Positions 9,892 through 18,202 of a stretch of 30,738 nt of DNA are shown here, in pieces. Source of the DNA: an uncultured Collinsella sp. (GTDB lineage Bacteria; Actinomycetota; Coriobacteriia; Coriobacteriales; Coriobacteriaceae). How positions within the stretch are numbered: the first letter of the stretch is position 1; every line of letters starts with the position of its first letter. A model generated the notes under the pieces. It was not told where the DNA came from, made no database searches, and saw only the letters and a list, made by a program, of their open reading frames with translations. The translations under genes and the position numbers were made by a program. The DNA is taken from assembly GCA_900545445.1 (NCBI GenBank), contig UQZH01000022.1:1-30738 (forward strand), given 5' to 3'.

Positions 9892-10745
9892 TACTGCTGC
9901 ACCTCCTTGGACCTCGTGGCCTTAAGCTGAATCATGGAGATGGCTACGACCAGGATGCAGAAGATAACCGCCTTGGCCTGACCGATACCCTGCCATGCGA
10001 TACCGGCACGCGAATAGAACGTGTTGTAGATGTTCAGGGCGAGCATCTCGGTGGAGTGCGCGGGGGCGCCGCCGGTAAGGGCGAGGTTCTGGTCGAACAG
10101 CTTAAAGCCGTTGGTGATGGACAGGAACAGGCAAATGGTGATGGTCGGCATCAGGTTAGGGATCTTAACCTTCCAAAACGTCTGCCATGCCGTGGCACCG
10201 TCGACCTTGGCGGCCTCGATGTAGTCGGACGGAATGGACTGCAGACCAGCGATGTAGATGATCATCATGTAGCCGACCTGCTGCCACAGGGTCAGGATGA
10301 TAAGGCCCCAGAAGCCGGCAGCGGAGTTAAGGGCAATGAGCTGGGCACCCACGTTGGAGAGCAGGCAGTTGATCAGAATCTGCCAGATGTAGCCCAGCAC
10401 GATGCCGCCGATCAGGTTAGGCATAAAGAAAATCGTACGGAAGATGTTGGTGCCTTTGAGCGCCTTGCGGGTGAGCGCCTGCGCAATTGCCAGGGCGATC
10501 ACGTTGATGAGCACCGTCGACAGGAAGGCAAACGCCACGGTAAAGAAGAACGACGTGGCAAACTGCGGATCGGACAGCGCGCGCACGTAGTTCGCGATAC
10601 CGACAAAGTGCGCGTTGTTAATGGTAATAAACTGGCAGAACGAGAGATAGAAGCCCTGGATAAAAGGGATCACGAACCCGATCATAAACGCCAGGCACGT
10701 GGGCAGCATAAAGAGCGGCCACCAGCGCTTGAGTGCTTTGCCCAT
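9891..10745 (-). CDS. sugar ABC transporter permease, MalF-like
   Basis: This 284-residue membrane subunit is the partner of the MalG-like protein. Six helices are predicted, the first at about 8-30. The EAA loop reads DYIEAAKVDGATAWQTFWKV, followed by IPNLMPT. It is the short type found with MsmE/MalE binding proteins in Gram-positives and lacks the large extra N-terminal region of E. coli MalF. It follows malE by 87 bases, which contain a strong hairpin, and overlaps malG by one base. Consistent with an operon malE-malF-malG-msmK read leftwards. Confidence 0.93.
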   Translation of the reverse strand: MGKALKRWWPLFMLPTCLAFMIGFVIPFIQGFYLSFCQFITINNAHFVGIANYVRALSDPQFATSFFFTVAFAFLSTVLINVIALAIAQALTRKALKGTNIFRTIFFMPNLIGGIVLGYIWQILINCLLSNVGAQLIALNSAAGFWGLIILTLWQQVGYMMIIYIAGLQSIPSDYIEAAKVDGATAWQTFWKVKIPNLMPTITICLFLSITNGFKLFDQNLALTGGAPAHSTEMLALNIYNTFYSRAGIAWQGIGQAKAVIFCILVVAISMIQLKATRSKEVQQ

Positions 10746-10766
10746 AGAAGGGTCCTTTCAATATGC

Positions 10767-10800
10767 AGGGGGCGGGCAAACCTACGTCTGCCCGCCCCCT
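10767..10800 (-). other. GC-rich hairpin between malE and malF
   Basis: AGGGGGCGGGCA (10767-10778) pairs perfectly with TGCCCGCCCCCT (10789-10800) around a 10-base loop. No T tract follows on the reverse strand. In E. coli a palindrome between malE and malF protects malE mRNA and keeps the binding protein more abundant than the permeases; the same role is likely here (inference). Confidence 0.7.
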
Positions 10801-10832
10801 GTCGCTAATCAGATAGCTTGGGCAGCAACTGC

Positions 10833-12149
10833 TTACTCGGAAGCAGCCTTCTCGGTCTTCCAGCCATCGACGAAGGCGTTCTTGACGCCGTCCCACTTGG
10901 TGTTGTCGGCAGCGTAGGCGATCAGAGCCTGCTTGAGGTTCTTCTTCCACTCCTCAGAGGGGATGTAGACGAAGTCCCAAGCGACGGTCTTCTTGCCGTC
11001 CTTGGCCATGGCAACGGCCTGCTGCGAGAAGACGTTGGTGGTCTCCTTGGCGCTCTTGAACGGAGCGGTCAGACCCATCTTGTCGGCGATGATGCTGGTC
11101 GGGGTGTCAGCGGTGACGCACCAGTACATGAAGTCCTCGGTGGCCTTCTGAGCATCCTCGGAAGCCTGGGAGCTCACGCACCAGTAGTTCTCGCCGCCGG
11201 AGCACAGGCCCTGGTTCTCCTCGCCGTCGACGCCGATGTAGATCGGCAGCATGCCGAGCTGGTCGTCGGTCATACCGGCCTTGGTGAGGTCAGCGTATGC
11301 CCAAGAGCCGTTCTGATAGAAGACGGCCTTGCCGGTTGCGAACTCGTTGGTGGCGTCGTCGCCGGTCTTGGAGGCAAGCTGCGAAGGATCGCAGGTGGAG
11401 TCGGTGATGTACAGGTCGAAAATCTGCTTGAAGTTGTCGAGATACTCGCCCTTGATCTCGTCGTCCTCCTGGTTGTGCTCCTTCTCGAACTCGTAGTAGA
11501 GCGGGAGGTTGGCGAGGTGGGTGGTGTAGCGCCAGCTGGAGGAGTCATCCATGCCGGCAGAAGTGAAGGCACCCTCAACGCCAAGCTCGTCCTTGCGGGC
11601 CTGGATGTCGTCAGCGCAAGCCTTCAGCTTGTCGAAGGAGTTGATGTCCTCGGCCTTGTAGCCAGCCTTCTCGAGCAGCTGCTTGTTGTAGATGATGCCG
11701 TAGCTCTCCTGGACCCAGTCGATACCCAGATCCTTGCCATCGGACTGCAGAGCCAGGGAGTCGTCAATGAGCTCACCGCGGAGCTTGGTATCGGACAGGT
11801 CGGCGCAGTAATCCTTCCAGTTCTTAAGACCGGTGGGGCCGTTGACCTGGAACAGGGTCGGAGCGGAGCTCTTGGACATCTCGGACTTGAGCTTCTCCTC
11901 GTAGGTGTTGGAGGCGGCGGTCACGATCTTGACCTCGACGCCCTTCTCCTCCTTGTACGCCTTGGCGATCTCCTTCCACTCCTTGTCGACCTCGGGCTTA
12001 AATTGGAGGAAGTAGACCTCGGCAGCGTCACCAGAAGCAGAGGAGCCGGAGCCGGCGGAGCCACCGCAGCCCACGAGACCCAGACCAAGAACCGCAGCCG
12101 CGGAACCAGCAAAGCCCAGGAACTGCCTTCTGCTCATTTCGTTCTTCAT
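10833..12149 (-). CDS. sugar ABC transporter substrate-binding lipoprotein, MalE-like
   Basis: A 438-residue extracellular solute-binding protein (family 1) that would capture sugar for the permeases. The N-terminus combines a twin-arginine motif (SRRQFLGF) with a lipobox ending LVGC (Cys28), so a folded, Tat-exported lipoprotein is likely. A Gly/Ser linker follows. Conserved features include ESYGIIYNKQLLEKAGY and GSWAYADL. The chosen start, ATG 12149, has AAGGGTGG seven bases upstream; an in-frame ATG six codons earlier lacks a good site. First gene of the operon, preceded by two TTGT-N4-ACAA boxes. Substrate specificity is not readable from the sequence; context points to maltose-type sugars. 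Confidence 0.92.
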   Translation of the reverse strand: MKNEMSRRQFLGFAGSAAAVLGLGLVGCGGSAGSGSSASGDAAEVYFLQFKPEVDKEWKEIAKAYKEEKGVEVKIVTAASNTYEEKLKSEMSKSSAPTLFQVNGPTGLKNWKDYCADLSDTKLRGELIDDSLALQSDGKDLGIDWVQESYGIIYNKQLLEKAGYKAEDINSFDKLKACADDIQARKDELGVEGAFTSAGMDDSSSWRYTTHLANLPLYYEFEKEHNQEDDEIKGEYLDNFKQIFDLYITDSTCDPSQLASKTGDDATNEFATGKAVFYQNGSWAYADLTKAGMTDDQLGMLPIYIGVDGEENQGLCSGGENYWCVSSQASEDAQKATEDFMYWCVTADTPTSIIADKMGLTAPFKSAKETTNVFSQQAVAMAKDGKKTVAWDFVYIPSEEWKKNLKQALIAYAADNTKWDGVKNAFVDGWKTEKAASE

Positions 12150-12257
12150 TACAATCCACCCTTTCACACCGTGGCGGCACCCTTTGCCGCCGCCTTCGGA
12201 GATTGGCTCGGGGACTTTGCCCCTTTTGCTGATTTGAACGATACGCTATTTGACTAG

Positions 12258-12269
12258 TTGTTTGAACAA
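12258..12269. promoter_or_regulatory. candidate GntR operator, malE box 1
   Basis: TTGTTTGAACAA, a near-perfect palindrome 109 bases before the malE start. It shares TTGTTT.AAC with boxes at 3237, 13228 and 13350. Confidence 0.5.
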
Positions 12270-12320
12270 GTATTACTAGAGCGGTAGAAAAACTTCGGTG
12301 AACGGTAATTTCAACTTGAT

Positions 12321-12344
12321 ACTTGACAAGTTTTGTATAAACAA
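12321..12344. promoter_or_regulatory. candidate GntR operator, malE box 2
   Basis: TTGTATAAACAA (12333-12344) resembles the TTGT-N4-ACAA shape reported for TreR-type repressors. Immediately left is an 11-bp palindrome, ACTTGACAAGT (12321-12331). Together with box 1, 75 bases away, this could allow looping. The 12150-12362 gap otherwise holds no gene I can see. Confidence 0.5.
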
Positions 12345-12362
12345 TTATTTGTTATCAAATGC

Positions 12363-12417
12363 AGCGAAAGCGCCCGGTCAAACCGATGCATCGTCGGTTT
12401 GACCGGGCGCTTTCGCT
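12363..12417 (-). terminator. terminator after the gntR gene
   Basis: A perfect 24-bp stem (12363-12386 with 12394-12417) around TGCATCG, 38 bases past the gntR stop. The tail on the reverse strand (GCATTTG) is not a clean T tract, so termination strength is uncertain. The stem is unusually long and perfect. Confidence 0.6.
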
Positions 12418-12455
12418 TTGAGGGCATGAGTCTCGTCAGGCTGCGAGCTAGCCGG

Positions 12456-13175
12456 CTATCGCTTGGAGTTGACGCGGTAATGGAAGATCTCGGGATGCGT
12501 GCGGGCATGCGTGACCTCGAACAAGATGCCGTCCGAGGTGTACGACTGGCTCTCCATGACGGCGACACAGTTGTATTTGCCGAGGTCAAGATAGCTGCAG
12601 TCCTCATCGTTGGCAAGCTCGACGCTCACTGTACGGCGACTCGCCATCACCTTGACGCCGCGTTTGTGCTCCAGATAGTCGTAAATTGACTTTGCGGCGA
12701 TCTCGGGCGTCAGGCCCTTGGCGATTGACTCCAAAAAGTAACCATGGTCTACTTGGCGTGCATTGCCGTTAAGGCTTCGGACACGCACCACGCGAATCAA
12801 CTCCTCGCCCACCTTAAAGCCCAGGCGACGAGAGAGTTGCTCAGTGCAAATCAAATGTTCAAAAGACTTGACCTCGGTCGATGCGACGGCATTGTTGCGC
12901 TTTGCAAATTCGCCAAACGACTCGACTTCCTCGAGTGCGCCCAGCATGTCGGTTTCGCCCTTGAGCCAAATAACGCGCACGCCCTTGCCGTGTATAGGCT
13001 GCACAAACATCTGGTCGGCCAGCATGCTCAAGGCGCGTCGAACGGTATTGCGCGTGCAGCCAAACTCCGCGGTCAGCTCGGCTTCGGTTGGCAGCATCTC
13101 CTGAAACGCATAAGTCCCGTTAATGATGCGCGAACGGATCTCGCGGTAGATTCCTTCGTAAATCGCTTTTGGCAT
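12456..13175 (-). CDS. GntR-family (HutC/TreR-type) sugar-sensing repressor
   Basis: A 239-residue transcription factor. Residues 5-70 are the GntR winged helix (YEGIYREIRSRIINGTY, then LPTEAELTAEFGCTRNTVRR). Residues 95-235 are a UTRA ligand-binding domain, with CTEQLSRRLG and RVVRVRSLNG. UTRA regulators of this type usually bind a sugar or sugar phosphate. The gene lies between the ABC operon and the divergent PTS-HAD gene, with a 227-base shared control region on the PTS side. It is preceded by AGAGGTGA. A TTGTTTAAAC box lies in its own upstream region, suggesting autoregulation. The phosphorylated product of the PTS gene is a likely inducer (inference). Confidence 0.9.
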   Translation of the reverse strand: MPKAIYEGIYREIRSRIINGTYAFQEMLPTEAELTAEFGCTRNTVRRALSMLADQMFVQPIHGKGVRVIWLKGETDMLGALEEVESFGEFAKRNNAVASTEVKSFEHLICTEQLSRRLGFKVGEELIRVVRVRSLNGNARQVDHGYFLESIAKGLTPEIAAKSIYDYLEHKRGVKVMASRRTVSVELANDEDCSYLDLGKYNCVAVMESQSYTSDGILFEVTHARTHPEIFHYRVNSKR

Positions 13176-13227
13176 GACTTCACCTCTAATGAATATGTAT
13201 GGTTAGGCACGATAGCATTTCTTAAAG

Positions 13228-13239
13228 TTGTTTAAACCG
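13228..13239. promoter_or_regulatory. candidate GntR operator, gntR box
   Basis: TTGTTTAAACCG lies 53 bases before the gntR start in the divergent control region. It matches the left half and centre of the malE and malQ boxes. Confidence 0.5.
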
Positions 13240-13336
13240 ATTATCGGCAAAGCGACAGGATTTAACCGTTGACGGTTTCTGTCCCGCCCAAACCGGTTTC
13301 GATCAAAACTGCCGGTACGACAATCGTCTGGTCCTC

Positions 13337-13361
13337 TACAATGAATCCATTGTTTAAACGT
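13337..13361 (+). promoter_or_regulatory. PTS-HAD promoter -10 and operator box
   Basis: TACAAT (13337-13342) is a good -10; no clear -35 is seen. TTGTTTAAACGT (13350-13361) falls across the expected start point, a typical repressor position. The gene starts 41 bases further on. Confidence 0.5.
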
Positions 13362-13402
13362 TTCACCACGCGCAACGCGCCTCGATATTCGGGAGGCAGA
13401 AC

Positions 13403-15856
13403 ATGCTGCAAAAAATCCAACGCTTTGGCGGGGCAATGTTCGCGCCCGCCATGTTATTTTCCATATCGGGCCTTATGGTCGGCGTCTCCGCCCTCGCAAC
13501 GTCTGCGGATATCGTCGGCGACCTCGCCGTATACGGAACCCCTTGGTACGTTTTTTGGACTATCATCCAGCGTGGCTCGTGGACGGTCTTTAAACGACTT
13601 CCGCTCCTTTTTGCCGTAGCGCTGCCCATCGGCCTTGCCCAAAAGCAACCGGCACGTTGTTGCCTCGAGGCGCTCGTGGCCTATTTTGCCTATTGCTTCT
13701 TTTTGAGCGAGATCATCAAGCTGAGCGGAGACAACCTTGGACTTAAGTACCCGTCGTCTTTGACCCCCGCCAGCGGCATTACCATCATCGACGGCATCAA
13801 GACCCTCGACACCGGCATTATTGGCCCGCTGGCGGTGTCGGCAACCGTCGTCGCCATCCATGACCGCTTCTACGATGCCAAGGTTCCCGATTGGCTCGGT
13901 ACCTTCTCGGGTTCCTCGCTGGTCTACCTCATCAGCTTTTTTGCCGTGTTCGCCCTTGCCGCCATCTCGGCCGCCATCGTGCCCTTCGTATACGCAGCGA
14001 CCGAAACGCTGCGCCACGCGCTTGTGGGCGTCGGTCCCTTTGGCGTAGGCATCTTTGTCTTTTTAGAACGAGCACTCGAGCCCATGGGGCTGCACCACCT
14101 GCTCTACATGCCGATCTACTACGACAACCTGGTCATTAACGACGGCATCTACGCCACGTGGACCAATTTGCTCCCCATTCTCTCCCATAGCACGCGCCCC
14201 CTCAATGAGCTTGCGCCGTGGGCCGGTTTTACCGCCACCGGCTGGGTCAAGCTCTTTGGCCTTCCTGCCATCGCGGCTGCGTTCTACTCCACCGCAAAGC
14301 CCGAGCGCCGCGCTGCCCTCAAGGTCATCCTGGTTCCCGCCATTGTTGCCTCAGTGGTCTGCGGCGTCACCGAACCGCTCGAGTTTCTCTTTATGTTCAC
14401 CTATCCCGGACTCTTTTTGCTCTATGCCGTCCTATCTTCCTGCCTCGCCATGGCTATGAACTTCTTTGGCGTCGTCGGCATCTTCTCGGGCGGTTTTATG
14501 GAAATGGCTGCCTTCAACTTTATCCCGCTCATGCGGACGCATGCCGGCTCCTACCTTTTGGCACTCGGAATCGGACTCATCTTTAGCGTCATCTTCTTTC
14601 TGAGCTTTCGAGGTCTTATTCTGACCTTTGACCTTAAAACCCCGGGACGCGAGGACCACATCGCCAGCAACGCGGCGCTCTCGCGCTTGACGGGAGACGA
14701 CGTTGACGAAAAGTGCTCATCCAAAACCGGCGCTTCCGGCGACCAGGCCTCACAAGATCATCTGCTCGCCGAGCAGGTTGTGACGCTTCTGGGCGGCGTC
14801 TCCAACATTGTGGGCGCAACCAACTGCGCCACGCGGCTGCGCGTCGAAGTCGTGGACCCCTCCATCGTCGCGGACAATGCGACCTTTGTCGCAGCGGGTG
14901 CCAAAGGCCTCATCGTCACCGGCAAGACCGCTCAGGTAATCATCGGCATCTCGGTACCCCGCGTCAAAGAGCACTTTGATCGGATTATGGGACTCGAACC
15001 GGGTTTTGCATTCGCCGCCTCGCCTTCTCATGCCGCCGACGCCACCAAAAAGCATGGCAATGTCTGCTTCTTCGACATCGACGGTACGCTCGCCTGGCAA
15101 GATCCCAGACTTGCCCAGGAGCTTCCCGAGGGTGAGCGAGACCTCTCCCCCTATCCCAACGAGACGGTTGCACAGGCAATTCGCACGTTTGTCGCCAACG
15201 GCAACAAAGCCTTTATCTGTACGGGGCGCACCCTCAGCTGCATCCATCCCAAGCTGCTCGAGCTGCCGTGGGCAGGCGTCGTGTGCCTCGCGGGCGGTTA
15301 CGCCGAACTCGAGGGGCGTATCGTGCGAAATGCAGCCATAAACCCTGGTCTGCTACAGCGCCTCGCCCCCTATCTCGAGCAATCGGGCGAGGTCATTCGC
15401 TTTGAGGGCATCGATCGCGTCGTGCGCATGAGTGCAGATGCCCCCGAGACGTACGGCTACGCACGCACCGTGGGCGACGCCGTCACGCAACTTGAGCACT
15501 ACAACGCCTATAAAATTCTTATGTCCACACCACTTGCCAACCGCATCGCCCAAGATGAAGAGCTTGGACCTCTGCTCTGCCTCAATGAGCTCGAGCTCGA
15601 GGTCACAGAAATCTCGCCGCGCGAGTGCACCAAACGGGCCGGAATCAAGGCTGTGCTTGACGCCCTGGGACCAGACCACGGCACCGTATATGGCATTGGC
15701 GACGCGAGCAACGACATCGCCCTCATGGAGGCGGTCGATGTTGGCATCGCTATGGGCAACGCGCCGGACTTCCTCAAGGAAAAGGCCGACTACGTAACCG
15801 ACAGCTTCGACCACGACGGCGTCGTCACCGCGCTCGAACACTTTGGGCTTATCTAG
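13403..15856 (+). CDS. PTS EIIC-EIIB maltose/glucose-type permease fused to a HAD sugar phosphatase
   Basis: An 817-residue fusion. Residues 1-415 are an EIIC membrane domain of the glucose/maltose superfamily (RFGGAMFAPAMLFSISGLMVG; GVTEPLEFLFMF at 321-332), with about ten helices. Residues 452-530 are EIIB with phosphorylated Cys475 (ATNCATRLR). Residues 552-817 are a Cof-type HAD phosphatase: nucleophile Asp558 and Asp560 (FFDIDGT), motif II Thr607 (CTGRT), a motif III Lys near 744, and GDASND (766-771). EIIA is missing and must come from elsewhere. The start has GGGAGG six bases before ATG. The prediction is that the permease imports and phosphorylates an alpha-glucoside and the attached domain removes the phosphate. 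Divergent from gntR; a 116-base gap separates it from the next gene. Confidence 0.9.
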   Translation: MLQKIQRFGGAMFAPAMLFSISGLMVGVSALATSADIVGDLAVYGTPWYVFWTIIQRGSWTVFKRLPLLFAVALPIGLAQKQPARCCLEALVAYFAYCFFLSEIIKLSGDNLGLKYPSSLTPASGITIIDGIKTLDTGIIGPLAVSATVVAIHDRFYDAKVPDWLGTFSGSSLVYLISFFAVFALAAISAAIVPFVYAATETLRHALVGVGPFGVGIFVFLERALEPMGLHHLLYMPIYYDNLVINDGIYATWTNLLPILSHSTRPLNELAPWAGFTATGWVKLFGLPAIAAAFYSTAKPERRAALKVILVPAIVASVVCGVTEPLEFLFMFTYPGLFLLYAVLSSCLAMAMNFFGVVGIFSGGFMEMAAFNFIPLMRTHAGSYLLALGIGLIFSVIFFLSFRGLILTFDLKTPGREDHIASNAALSRLTGDDVDEKCSSKTGASGDQASQDHLLAEQVVTLLGGVSNIVGATNCATRLRVEVVDPSIVADNATFVAAGAKGLIVTGKTAQVIIGISVPRVKEHFDRIMGLEPGFAFAASPSHAADATKKHGNVCFFDIDGTLAWQDPRLAQELPEGERDLSPYPNETVAQAIRTFVANGNKAFICTGRTLSCIHPKLLELPWAGVVCLAGGYAELEGRIVRNAAINPGLLQRLAPYLEQSGEVIRFEGIDRVVRMSADAPETYGYARTVGDAVTQLEHYNAYKILMSTPLANRIAQDEELGPLLCLNELELEVTEISPRECTKRAGIKAVLDALGPDHGTVYGIGDASNDIALMEAVDVGIAMGNAPDFLKEKADYVTDSFDHDGVVTALEHFGLI

Positions 15857-15972
15857 CCGAGCCCCTTGCCGCGTTTGCAGCCGCAAGACTCAATCTTCTT
15901 CAACCGCCGCGCTCGACGCCCCAATGTGGCAATATGTTGTCTGCATAATGCAACGGTGCAACCTAAGAAAGA

Positions 15973-16998
15973 ATGCGAGAACCCGTGTCCAGTCCGTTTA
16001 CCAGCTTTTTAGCCCAGCACTTTGACCAGATTAACGACTATCTGGCCACGTTCTTTGACGGACAGGCAACTTCCGCCGATATCGAGCGTTACCTGTATAC
16101 CCCGCTCTCGGCATTTACGGCCAATGCCGGCAAGCGCCACCGCCCGCTCATCTGCATGCTCGCCGCCACCGCGGTAGGTGGCAGCTTTGAGAGTGCCCGC
16201 AGCGCAGCGGCGGCTATCGAGCACTTTCAATCGGGAGCGCTTATCCATGACGACATCGCCGACAACGGCCAACTGCGTCGCGGCAAGCCCTGCATGCACC
16301 TTACCGAGGGCACGGGACTTGCCATCAACTGCGGCGATCTAGCGCTCACCATGGTCACTAAGACGGTTCTCGACGACCCCACGCTCGAGGCAGACGTGAA
16401 ACTCCATGTACTCCACGAGCTCACCGAGATGATCGTTCGCACCATCGAGGGCCAGGCGCTCGACTTGGGCTGGGTCCGCGATGGACGCTTTGACATCTCG
16501 GTCGACGATTATCTGGACATGGCGACGCACAAGACCGCGTACTACAGCGGAGCCACGCCACTTGCCGCCGGAGCCATTATCGGCGGCGGCAGCGAGGAGC
16601 AGATTGAGGCACTGCGCGCCTTTGGTCTGCACACGGGCCTTGCCTTTCAGATTCAGGACGATCTGCTCAACTTGATCGGCACCAAAGAGGCCGCCAACAA
16701 GGACTTCCGCACCGATATCACCGAGGGCAAGCGCACCCTCGTCGCCGTGCACGCCCTGTCAGACGAGCGTTATCACGACGAGGTCGAGGCAATCCTTTCC
16801 TCGGGCACCGAGGACCCCGTGCAACTTGCACGCGCCGTGGAAATCTTCCAGGAGACCGGCTCGATTGATTTCGCCCACGCCTACGCGCTGGACCTGACCG
16901 CCAAAGCCAAGGCCGCCATCGAGGACGTTTCGCTCGATCAGCATGCACGCGAGTTGTTCCTCTCCATGGCAGATTTCTTTGTGGAGCGCCTTAACTAG
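15973..16998 (+). CDS. polyprenyl (isoprenoid) diphosphate synthase
   Basis: A 341-residue trans-isoprenyl diphosphate synthase, which adds isopentenyl units to an allylic diphosphate to make the lipid tail of quinones, carotenoids or carriers. The first aspartate-rich motif is DDIAD (93-97), followed by RRGKPCMH. The second reads QDDLLN (226-231), with Asn in place of the usual last Asp. KDFRTDITEGKRT follows. Chain length cannot be fixed by eye: no aromatic residue blocks the position just before the first motif (SGALIH), which suggests a medium or long product. Start ATG 15973 has only a weak AAGAAAG; GTG 15985 is the alternative. No neighbour in the pathway is seen. Confidence 0.88.
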   Translation: MREPVSSPFTSFLAQHFDQINDYLATFFDGQATSADIERYLYTPLSAFTANAGKRHRPLICMLAATAVGGSFESARSAAAAIEHFQSGALIHDDIADNGQLRRGKPCMHLTEGTGLAINCGDLALTMVTKTVLDDPTLEADVKLHVLHELTEMIVRTIEGQALDLGWVRDGRFDISVDDYLDMATHKTAYYSGATPLAAGAIIGGGSEEQIEALRAFGLHTGLAFQIQDDLLNLIGTKEAANKDFRTDITEGKRTLVAVHALSDERYHDEVEAILSSGTEDPVQLARAVEIFQETGSIDFAHAYALDLTAKAKAAIEDVSLDQHARELFLSMADFFVERLN

Positions 16999-17136
16999 CG
17001 GGGGTTATAAAACCTGTCAGCAGCGTATTTGGGTACAACTTGCTACACTGTTGAGTGCATGTTTATGCATCCCTTTGCGTTGTCTATCCGACATACGCTC
17101 AAATAGTACGAATGGTACGCCGAAAGGGGTTCGTTC

Positions 17137-18042
17137 ATGGAACCTATTACAACGGGCATGCAGGGAGCAGCCGTCGAGGACGTCCAGTCCCGCCTTCTGC
17201 AGCTCGGCTATACAATCGATGACGCCGAGGTCTCCGACAAGCGCTTTGGCACCACTACCGAGCAGGCTGTTGGCACCTTTAGGCTCGATAGCGGCCTTGC
17301 CGCTGGCTGCGCCGTCGATATCCCCTGTTGGAGCGCCCTGGTCGACGCCTCGTATAAGCTGGGCGACCGCACGCTCTATCTGCGCATGCCCAATTTCCAT
17401 GGCGCCGACGTTCAGGCCCTGCAGCGCGCGCTCAACGTTTTGGGCTTTGCCTGCGGTGAGGACGACGGCTATTTTGGCCCGCACACCGAGGCCGCTCTGC
17501 AGCAGTTCCAAGAAAATGTCGGCCTGTTTGCCGATGGTATGGCGTTCCAGGATACCTACGCCTATATCAACCGCCTGCATCACGTGTGGGAGGGTAAGCC
17601 CTCAGTTACCGAGGCCGAGTCGCGCATCGGTTTTGCCCGTGCCGCCAACGTGCTCGAGCGCTTCCAGATTGCCGTCATCGGTGAGGACCCCATCGCGCGT
17701 AGCGTTGCGTCGCGCATGTGGAACATCGCCACGGCGACAACCGATAGCAGCGGCATGATGCTTTGCGATTCCGAGGTTCCGACCGACGTGGATCTGGTGC
17801 TCGAGATTGCAAGCGATGAGCTGCCCGCAGATGCTGCGCCGCGCGCCACGATCGCCCTTGCCGAGTGTCACAACCTTGCACAGCGCATCCGCACCGCCAA
17901 TGTCGCCGCGCAGCAAAAGCCCGCGCGCATCCGCATTGAGCTCACGGGCATGACGCGCTACAACGGAACCTTCACCGCAAGTGATGCGCAGACACTCGCC
18001 GTACGCCTGCTCGATGGCGTTTGCGATGCCCTCGCAGATTAG
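17137..18042 (+). CDS. cytoplasmic protein with two peptidoglycan-binding domains
   Basis: A 301-residue protein with no signal peptide. Residues about 8-75 and 85-150 are two PG_binding_1 repeats (VEDVQSRLLQLGY ... FGTTTEQAVGTF; VQALQRALNVLGF ... YFGPHTEAALQQFQ). Residues 165-301 are an alpha/beta region I cannot place; it lacks the zinc ligands of an amidase. The two-repeat start without export signal recalls mycobacterial CwlM, a cytoplasmic regulator of MurA whose amidase domain follows such repeats. A similar regulatory role is a hypothesis only. Start: AAAGGGG nine bases before ATG. A tRNA gene follows 38 bases after the stop. Confidence 0.75.
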   Translation: MEPITTGMQGAAVEDVQSRLLQLGYTIDDAEVSDKRFGTTTEQAVGTFRLDSGLAAGCAVDIPCWSALVDASYKLGDRTLYLRMPNFHGADVQALQRALNVLGFACGEDDGYFGPHTEAALQQFQENVGLFADGMAFQDTYAYINRLHHVWEGKPSVTEAESRIGFARAANVLERFQIAVIGEDPIARSVASRMWNIATATTDSSGMMLCDSEVPTDVDLVLEIASDELPADAAPRATIALAECHNLAQRIRTANVAAQQKPARIRIELTGMTRYNGTFTASDAQTLAVRLLDGVCDALAD

Positions 18043-18049
18043 GTAAACT
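18021..18049 (+). promoter_or_regulatory. tRNA-Gln promoter
   Basis: TTGCGA (18021-18026) and TAAACT (18044-18049) with 17 bases between them, 31 bases before the tRNA. It overlaps the end of the preceding coding region. Confidence 0.55.
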
Positions 18050-18080
18050 AAACGGGTTGCTTTTGGGCAACACCACACAT

Positions 18081-18152
18081 TGGGACGTAGTTCAACGGTA
18101 GAACTCCGGTTTTTGGTGCCGGCTGTTGGGGGTTCGAATCCCTCCGTCCCAG
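18081..18152 (+). tRNA. tRNA-Gln (anticodon TTG)
   Basis: A 72-base cloverleaf. Acceptor TGGGACG pairs with CGTCCCA. The D arm has AGTTCAACGGTAGAACT. The anticodon stem CCGGT/GCCGG carries loop TTTTGGT, so the anticodon is TTG, which reads CAA (Gln). The T arm is GGGGG-TTCGAAT-CCCTC. CCA is not encoded. Confidence 0.95.
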
Positions 18153-18165
18153 CCCCAAAGAACAT

Positions 18166-18201
18166 AGCGCTCCAGGCTCTTATGAACCTGGAGCGCTTTT
18201 T
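18166..18201 (+). terminator. tRNA-Gln terminator
   Basis: AGCGCTCCAGG and CCTGGAGCGCT form a perfect 11-bp stem with a 10-base loop, followed by TTTTTC, 13 bases after the tRNA. Confidence 0.92.
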
Positions 18202-18202
18202 C

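Noticed and set aside
10818..12257. A forward 479-residue reading opposite malE
   Set aside because: Same reason: antisense to a clear lipoprotein gene and without any motif.
12456..15856. A trehalose PTS operon
   Set aside because: The regulator is TreR-like, but the permease has the EIIC-EIIB order of glucose/maltose types, not TreP, and no phospho-alpha-glucosidase is nearby.
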